Source: Jiangella endophytica
GTDB lineage: Bacteria > Actinomycetota > Actinomycetes > Jiangellales > Jiangellaceae
Direction of reading: 5' to 3'
Assembly (NCBI RefSeq): GCF_003427025.1
Contig: NZ_QVAI01000001.1
Coordinates: forward strand, 62,001 to 126,000
Length of the DNA stretch: 64,000 nucleotides
Made by a program: the position numbers and the translations under genes. Positions 59,447 to 64,000 of this stretch are shown here, piece by piece. Under the pieces are notes generated by a model. That model had not been told where the DNA came from and made no database searches. It saw only the letters and a list, made by a program, of their open reading frames with translations. The first letter of the stretch is position 1, and every line of letters starts with the position of its first letter.

Positions 59447-60249
59447 GCGGCCGCGGCGCCGACCCGGCTGCGGAGCTGGCCGAGAATGCGGGCCAGCAGC
59501 CGCGAGACCTGCATCTGGGTGACGCCCAGGTCCTTGGCGATCTCCTGCTGCGTCCAGCCCTTGAAGAAGCGCAGATAGAGGATGCGCCGGTCGCGCGGCT
59601 TGAGCTCGCGACAGGCCGGGGCGAGTGCCACCACGGCCTCGGCACGGGCGAAGCCGTCGTCGTCCTCGCCGAGCGTCTCCGCCAGCGGTGTCTCCTCGCC
59701 GCCGGTGCCGCGGTAGTCGATGGAGGCCACTGTGAAGCACTCGTGCGAGGCGCTGGCCTCGAGGACGTCGTCGAGCCCGACGCCGAGATGTTCGGCCAGC
59801 TCGGCCGGACTGGGCGCCGCACCCTTGGTCTGGGAGATCTCCGCCGTGGCGGCGGTGACCCGGGCGTGCAGTTCCTGGACCCGGCGCGGCGGCCGGACCG
59901 TCCAGCCGTGGTCGCGGAAGTACCGCTTGACCTCGCCGGTGATGGTGGGGACGGCGAAGGACACGAAGTCCTTGCCACGGTCGGGGTCGAACCGCCGGGC
60001 GGCGTTGACCAGCCCGAGGTTGGCGACCTGCAGCAGGTCGTCGCGCTCGATGCCACGCCCGGAGTAGCGCCGGGCGATCGACTCGGCGAGCCGCAGATGA
60101 AGGAGAACGACCTCGTCGATGAGGCGCTGGCGCTGCCTGCCGGTGCTGCGCGCCGCTCGGCGCAGCAGGTCGTTGGTGAGTTCGTGACGGTCGGTGTTCT
60201 GGTGCTGGTGCTGACGGTCGTCCGTCGTCGCGAGAACGTGGGTCTGCAC
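59443..60249 (-). CDS. SigB/SigF/SigG-family RNA polymerase sigma factor
   Basis: 268 residues. Region 2 LAESIARRYSGRGIERDDLL and VNAARRFDPDRGKDFVSFA, region 3 VQELHARVTAATAEISQ, and region 4 RILYLRFFKGWTQQEIAKDL identify the stress/sporulation group. GTG 60249 with GGAGAGG 8 nt upstream is the start; the N-terminus (1-30) is Gln/His rich. These sigma factors are normally held by anti-sigma kinases and released by STAS proteins; a STAS gene lies 1.9 kb away. Confidence 0.92.
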   Translation of the reverse strand: MQTHVLATTDDRQHQHQNTDRHELTNDLLRRAARSTGRQRQRLIDEVVLLHLRLAESIARRYSGRGIERDDLLQVANLGLVNAARRFDPDRGKDFVSFAVPTITGEVKRYFRDHGWTVRPPRRVQELHARVTAATAEISQTKGAAPSPAELAEHLGVGLDDVLEASASHECFTVASIDYRGTGGEETPLAETLGEDDDGFARAEAVVALAPACRELKPRDRRILYLRFFKGWTQQEIAKDLGVTQMQVSRLLARILGQLRSRVGAAAA

Positions 60250-60453
60250 GGCCTACACCTCTCCAGAATGAAGCGGAAGTGGCGATTGCTTGACCACGTG
60301 ACACCACCGAATCACAGTGACCCGTTCGTTATCAAGCCCCTTCCGAACAGAACGGTCCGTCTACCCCTCGGCCGGCCGCGTCCGCAGGGTTGCTGAACAG
60401 CGGCGACGGTGGGTGGCATGCGGTCCGGACCGCACGAGAACCCGCCCCGGACG

Positions 60454-60496
60454 CACCACTGCCCCCGAACCTACGAGAGGTTCGGGGGCAGTGGTG
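60454..60496 (-). terminator. 19-bp terminator hairpin after the cold-shock gene
   Basis: CACCACTGCCCCCGAACCT (60454-60472), loop ACGAG, exact complement at 60478-60496. It lies 12 nt beyond the cold-shock stop on the minus strand. It is the strongest stem in the window. Confidence 0.85.
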
Positions 60497-60507
60497 TGAC
60501 AGGTCGA

Positions 60508-60711
60508 TCAGACCGGACGGACCGCGTCAGCCTGCGGACCCTTCGGGCCCTGGGTGATCTCGAACTCCACCCGCTGGTTCTCGTCCAGCGTGCGGTAGCC
60601 GTCGGACTGAATCGCCGAGTAGTGCACGAAGACGTCCGGCTCGCCGTTGTCCTGTGCGATGAAGCCGAAGCCCTTCTCGGCGTTGAACCACTTGACGGTT
60701 CCCTGTGCCAT
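60508..60711 (-). CDS. cspA: cold-shock protein, CspA family
   Basis: 67 residues, standard length. RNP1 KGFGFIAQ and RNP2 VFVHYSAI are intact (about 14-34), so it should bind single-stranded nucleic acid as an RNA chaperone. GGAGGA precedes the ATG by 9 nt. The upstream 5' region (about 260 nt to ung) has no gene and includes a hairpin, consistent with a long regulated leader. Confidence 0.95.
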   Translation of the reverse strand: MAQGTVKWFNAEKGFGFIAQDNGEPDVFVHYSAIQSDGYRTLDENQRVEFEITQGPKGPQADAVRPV

Positions 60712-60814
60712 GTGCCGTGTCCTCCTACGGGACGGTGACGAAGGCCGCACCGTGCGACCTCCGGGTTGCTGCCGCCGTCTCCCGCTACCACAGTGCTGGA
60801 GGCACAGAGAAGCG

Positions 60815-60846
60815 AAAAACGCCCGCGATAACATCCCACGGGCGTT
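60815..60846 (-). terminator. hairpin with T-run between ung and the cold-shock gene
   Basis: On the minus strand AACGCCCG pairs with CGGGCGTT (60839-60846 and 60818-60825), followed directly by TTT (60817-60815). This is the window's clearest intrinsic-type terminator and probably ends the ung transcript; alternatively it is part of the cold-shock leader. Confidence 0.6.
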
Positions 60847-60972
60847 CAAGGACGTGCGAGGAACTGTTACTGCAACCGCGGAAACAGTACCACCTTGGGC
60901 CCGCGCCGGGAAGCATACGATGATCGAACGCTAGTTGCACAAGTGTGTGTCCCACTTTGTGAACGCGGCGTA

Positions 60973-61650
60973 TCAGGGCAACTTCCAGTCGACCGGGGGC
61001 GCGCCCAGACCCTGCAGGAGCTCGTTTGCCCTACTGAACGGGCGTGAGCCGAAGAAACCGTTGCGGGCCGACATGGGGCTCGGGTGGGCCGACTCAATGC
61101 ATGGAACGTTACCAAGTAGTGGCCGGAGATTTCTCGCATCGCGACCCCACAAGATGGCCACGAATGGTGTTCCGCGCCCGACGAGGGCCCGGATCGCTTG
61201 CTCGGTGACTTCTTCCCAGCCCTTTCCCCGGTGCGCGCCGGGATTTCTCGGCGCGACCGTGAGGGCCCGGTTGAGCAGCAGCACGCCGTGCTCGGCCCAC
61301 GGGGTGAGGTCGCCCGTGGCGGGCGCCGGATGGCCGAGGTCGGTGCCGTACTCCTGGAAGATGTTGACGAGGCTCGGCGGCAGCGGCCGCACCTCGGGCG
61401 CCACCGAGAAGCTCAGCCCGACCGCGTGGCCCGGCGTCGGGTACGGGTCCTGGCCCACGATGAGCACCCGGACCTCGTCGAACGGCTGGGTGAAGGCGCG
61501 CAGCACGTGCTGCCCGGCGGGCAGGTAGGTGCGTCCGGCGGCGAGCTCGGCGCGCAGGAACTCGCCCATGGCGGCGATGCTCGGGGCGACCGGTTCGAGG
61601 GCGCGCACCCAGCCGGGATCGACGAGTTCGGAGAGCGGCCGAGCGGTCAT
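60973..61650 (-). CDS. ung: uracil-DNA glycosylase, family 1
   Basis: 225 residues. The water-activating loop [17 protein letters not shown] contains the catalytic Asp, and [13 protein letters not shown] the Leu/His loop. It removes uracil from DNA. A minus-strand TACACT box lies 7 nt before ATG 61650, so the gene appears leaderless. It lies 54 nt downstream of prfC but with its own promoter. Confidence 0.96.
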   Translation of the reverse strand: MTARPLSELVDPGWVRALEPVAPSIAAMGEFLRAELAAGRTYLPAGQHVLRAFTQPFDEVRVLIVGQDPYPTPGHAVGLSFSVAPEVRPLPPSLVNIFQEYGTDLGHPAPATGDLTPWAEHGVLLLNRALTVAPRNPGAHRGKGWEEVTEQAIRALVGRGTPFVAILWGRDARNLRPLLGNVPCIESAHPSPMSARNGFFGSRPFSRANELLQGLGAPPVDWKLP

Positions 61651-61657
61651 GGCGGCC

Positions 61658-61663
61658 AGTGTA
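61658..61663 (-). promoter_or_regulatory. -10 box TACACT of ung
   Basis: TACACT on the minus strand stands 7 nt before the ung ATG, between the prfC stop and ung, giving ung its own leaderless promoter. Confidence 0.5.
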
Positions 61664-61704
61664 GAGAACGGTGCGCGGCGGCGTCGGGACCGGCGCGCGG
61701 CGGT

Positions 61705-63306
61705 TCAGTCCGTCCCGGCGACGAGCGGTTCGAGCGTGACGTCGGGGTGCCGGCGCTGCACCGACGCCAGCCGCCACTTGTCCGGGAACAGCGCCAGCAG
61801 CGCGCCGTCGCGCCGCTCGGCGACCTCGACGCCGGCCTCGGCGTTGAGGAGGGCGACGCCGTCGGCATCGGTGCGCCGGGCCAGGCCGTAGGGCAGGGAG
61901 TCGAGCACGATCGGCACGCTGAACTCCTGGCCGAGCCGGGCCGTGGCCACCTCGAACTGCAGCGGCCCGACGGCGGCCAGGATGGGCGCGCCGTCGCCAC
62001 GGCGGTTCGAGGTGAGGATCTGGACCACGCCCTCCTCGGCCAGCTGCTCGATGCCGCGGCGGAACTGCTTGGCCTTGCTGGTGTCGGTGGTGCGCGCGGT
62101 GACGAAGTGCTCCGGCGCGAACGACGGCATCGGGGGGAACGCGACCGGCGACCCCTCGGCGTACAGGGTGTCGCCGACGGTGAGCGCGTTCGCGTTGACC
62201 AGGCCCACGATGTCGCCTGGATAGGCGATGTCGATGGTCTCGCGCTCGCGGCCGAGCATGGTGCGGGCGTACTTGGTGGCGAACGGGCGGCCGGTGGCGG
62301 CATGCGTGACGACGGCGCCGCGCTCGAACCGTCCGGAGCAGACCCGGACGAAGGCCAGGCGGTCGCGGTGCGCCTTGTCCATGCCGGCCTGCACCTTGAA
62401 CACCAGCCCGGAGAACGGCGCGTCGACCGGCCGCGGCGTGCCCTCGGCGTCGGGCCGGGCGTTCGGCGTCGGGGCCAGCGCGACCAGCGCGTCGAGCAGC
62501 TGGCGCACGCCGACGTTCACCACCGCGGCGCCGAACAGCAGCGGCGTCGACGTGCCGGCCAGGAACGTCTCCATCTCCAGGGTGTCGAGTAGCGAGACCT
62601 CGTCGAGCGCCGTGCCCCAGGCGTCGGCGTGCCGCTCCTTCGCCTCGGCCGCGGTGAGCACCCGCTCCTCGGCGATGCGCGCGCCGCCCGGTGCCCGCTC
62701 GAACGTCGTCATGGTCTCGTCGTCGCGGTCCAGCAGCCCGTGGAACGTGCCGGCCTCGCCGACCGGCCAGTTCAGTGGCGTGGCCGTCAGCTCGATGCGC
62801 TGGTCGAGCTCGTCGACGAGCTCGAGGGCGTGCAGGCCCGGCCGGTCCCACTTGTTCACGAACGTGACGACCGGGACGCCGCGGTGCCGGCAGACGTCGA
62901 ACAGCTTCAGCGTCTGCGGCTCGAGACCCTTCGCGGCGTCGAGCAGCATGACCGCGCAGTCGACGGCGGCCAGCACGCGGTAGGTGTCCTCGGAGAAGTC
63001 GGCGTGCCCGGGGGTGTCGAGCAGGTTGATGACGTGACCCTGGTACTCGAACTGCAGCGCCGCCGACGTGACGGAGATGCCGCGGTCCTGCTCCATCTCC
63101 ATCCAGTCGGAGATGGTGCCGCGCCGCCCGGACTTCCCGTGCACGGCGCCCGCCTCGCCGATGACCCGCGCGTGCAGCGCGAGCGCTTCGGTGAGCGTGG
63201 ACTTGCCGGCGTCGGGGTGGCTGATGACGGCGAACGTCCGGCGCCGCGCCGCCTCGGCGGCGACGCCGGAGGCAGCAGCCGGCGACGCGGCGGAGGCAGG
63301 GGGCAT
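61705..63306 (-). CDS. prfC: peptide chain release factor 3
   Basis: 533 residues, full length for RF3. G1 is SHPDAGKST, G3 DTPGHADF, G4 NKWDR. Domain II and the C-terminal region (GLVFKVQAGMDKAHRDRLAF, then VGPLQFEV) are present. RF3 is a GTPase that recycles RF1/RF2. ATG 63306 is preceded on the minus strand by TAGACT at 7 nt. An Ala-rich segment (3-19) precedes the GTPase domain. Confidence 0.96.
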   Translation of the reverse strand: MPPASAASPAAASGVAAEAARRRTFAVISHPDAGKSTLTEALALHARVIGEAGAVHGKSGRRGTISDWMEMEQDRGISVTSAALQFEYQGHVINLLDTPGHADFSEDTYRVLAAVDCAVMLLDAAKGLEPQTLKLFDVCRHRGVPVVTFVNKWDRPGLHALELVDELDQRIELTATPLNWPVGEAGTFHGLLDRDDETMTTFERAPGGARIAEERVLTAAEAKERHADAWGTALDEVSLLDTLEMETFLAGTSTPLLFGAAVVNVGVRQLLDALVALAPTPNARPDAEGTPRPVDAPFSGLVFKVQAGMDKAHRDRLAFVRVCSGRFERGAVVTHAATGRPFATKYARTMLGRERETIDIAYPGDIVGLVNANALTVGDTLYAEGSPVAFPPMPSFAPEHFVTARTTDTSKAKQFRRGIEQLAEEGVVQILTSNRRGDGAPILAAVGPLQFEVATARLGQEFSVPIVLDSLPYGLARRTDADGVALLNAEAGVEVAERRDGALLALFPDKWRLASVQRRHPDVTLEPLVAGTD

Positions 63307-63313
63307 GTCGTCA

Positions 63314-63319
63314 AGTCTA
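63314..63319 (-). promoter_or_regulatory. -10 box TAGACT of prfC
   Basis: TAGACT on the minus strand ends 7 nt before the prfC ATG, one of the cleanest leaderless examples here. Confidence 0.55.
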
Positions 63320-63392
63320 CGGTGACCGGATGTGGCGGTAGATCGGCACGATCCCGCTGGCAGCCGGGGCGGTGGCGGCGCAGCATCGAACC

Positions 63393-63989
63393 ATGAGCAG
63401 AGCACTACTCGTCATCGACGTCCAGGAGTCGTTCCGGCAGCGGCCGAGCTGGGAGCTGATCTCCGATCCCGGCGTGGCCGCGAAGGCGGCACGGCTGGTC
63501 GAGCACGCCCGCGCCCAGGACGACCTCGTCGTCTGGGTGCTGCACACCGAGCCGGGCACCGGCACCGTCTTCGACCCGGAGCTCGGACACGTCCGGCTGC
63601 TGCCCGGCCTGGACCCGCGGCCGGGGGAGCCGGTGCTGACGAAGACCTCGCACAACGCGTTCACGACCACCGGTCTGCAGCAGCTGCTCACCGAGCGGGG
63701 CGTGCGCGAGGTGGTGGTCAGCGGCATCCGCACCGAGCAGTGCTGCGAGACGACGGCGCGGCTGGCGTCGGACCTCGGCTACCAGGTGACGTTCGTCCTC
63801 GACGCGACCGCGACGAACCCGATCGAGCACCCGGACGCGCCGGCCGGGCGGACCAACGCGGAGATCCTGGCCGACCCCCGCACCCTGGGTGTCGAGGAGA
63901 TCCTCACGCGGACGGAGTACGCGCTGGCCGGCCGGTTCGCGACCGTCACGCGAGTGGCCGACGTCGTGGGCGAGCCGGCCACCGTCTAG
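63393..63989 (+). CDS. isochorismatase-like cysteine hydrolase
   Basis: 198 residues with the isochorismatase fold. The catalytic triad is Asp10 in VIDVQ, Lys in LTKTSHNAF and Cys in RTEQCCET, where a second Cys is adjacent. Members hydrolyse amides or vinyl ethers, e.g. nicotinamidase or ureidoacrylate hydrolase types; the exact substrate is unknown. The start ATG 63393 lies 86 nt from the divergent prfC start. Confidence 0.88.
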   Translation: MSRALLVIDVQESFRQRPSWELISDPGVAAKAARLVEHARAQDDLVVWVLHTEPGTGTVFDPELGHVRLLPGLDPRPGEPVLTKTSHNAFTTTGLQQLLTERGVREVVVSGIRTEQCCETTARLASDLGYQVTFVLDATATNPIEHPDAPAGRTNAEILADPRTLGVEEILTRTEYALAGRFATVTRVADVVGEPATV

Positions 63990-64000
63990 CGTCCTCGTCT

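Overview
The window reads as chromosomal DNA of a high-GC actinobacterium. The signs are strong G/C third-position bias throughout, a WhiB regulator, GAF-ANTAR and SigB/F-type regulators, a principal-type sigma paralogue, a luciferase-like F420-type oxidoreductase, Tat-exported enzymes and many leaderless genes (a TANNNT box 6 to 8 nt before an ATG/GTG). The genus cannot be fixed from sequence alone; a Jiangella-like soil or plant-associated actinomycete is only an impression. There are no rRNA or tRNA genes, no CRISPR array, and no intact insertion sequence or prophage.

Layout. 1-3.5 kb: a small operon of XRE regulator, methyltransferase and aminoglycoside-phosphotransferase-like protein, divergent from a short-chain dehydrogenase. 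3.3-5.8 kb: a 53-residue Cys/His protein divergent from a two-gene operon encoding a nicotianamine-synthase-family enzyme and an ATP-grasp ligase, a candidate small-molecule (metallophore-like) pathway and the most novel feature here. 5.9-21.3 kb: a deoxysugar island holding a GH29 alpha-L-fucosidase, an RraA/HMG-aldolase-like protein, a complete sugar ABC importer minus its ATPase, a very large secreted beta-helix enzyme, an LLM oxidoreductase, a GntR/FCD regulator, an L-fuconolactonase-like amidohydrolase, an unknown 616-residue protein and an L-fucose-dehydrogenase-like aldo/keto reductase. Together these suggest extracellular release, uptake and non-phosphorylative oxidation of L-fucose, with the TATC-N6/7-GATA dyads as likely operators.

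21.2-33 kb: Nif3-like protein, DUF998 membrane protein, an ABC-2 exporter divergent from a NarL-type two-component pair, a Tat-exported PhoD phosphatase coupled to an FN3/lyase-accessory protein, a DHFR-like protein, and a histidine kinase with a cyclic-nucleotide-binding-like sensor coupled to a response-regulator/flavoprotein fusion that has lost the thioredoxin-reductase CxxC. 33-45 kb: an NhaA-DsbA fusion antiporter, a coiled-coil protein, a LysR/MFS divergent pair, an EEP nuclease, a Tat-exported FAD oxidoreductase, a methyltransferase, SurE and a PfkB kinase.

45-64 kb: a stress and regulation stretch with a GlsB-like membrane protein, an extended SDR epimerase with an altered catalytic Lys, GAF-ANTAR, WhiB, a PE-LIG DNA ligase, three sigma factors, a repeat-tailed membrane protein, a drug-type ABC exporter under a PadR regulator with a near-perfect palindromic operator, CutA, a STAS protein, an AKR/LysR pair, a cold-shock protein with a 19-bp terminator hairpin, uracil-DNA glycosylase, release factor 3 and an isochorismatase-like hydrolase. 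Genes are tightly packed: ATGA/GTGA couplings are common, and several convergent pairs overlap by 4 to 34 nt.
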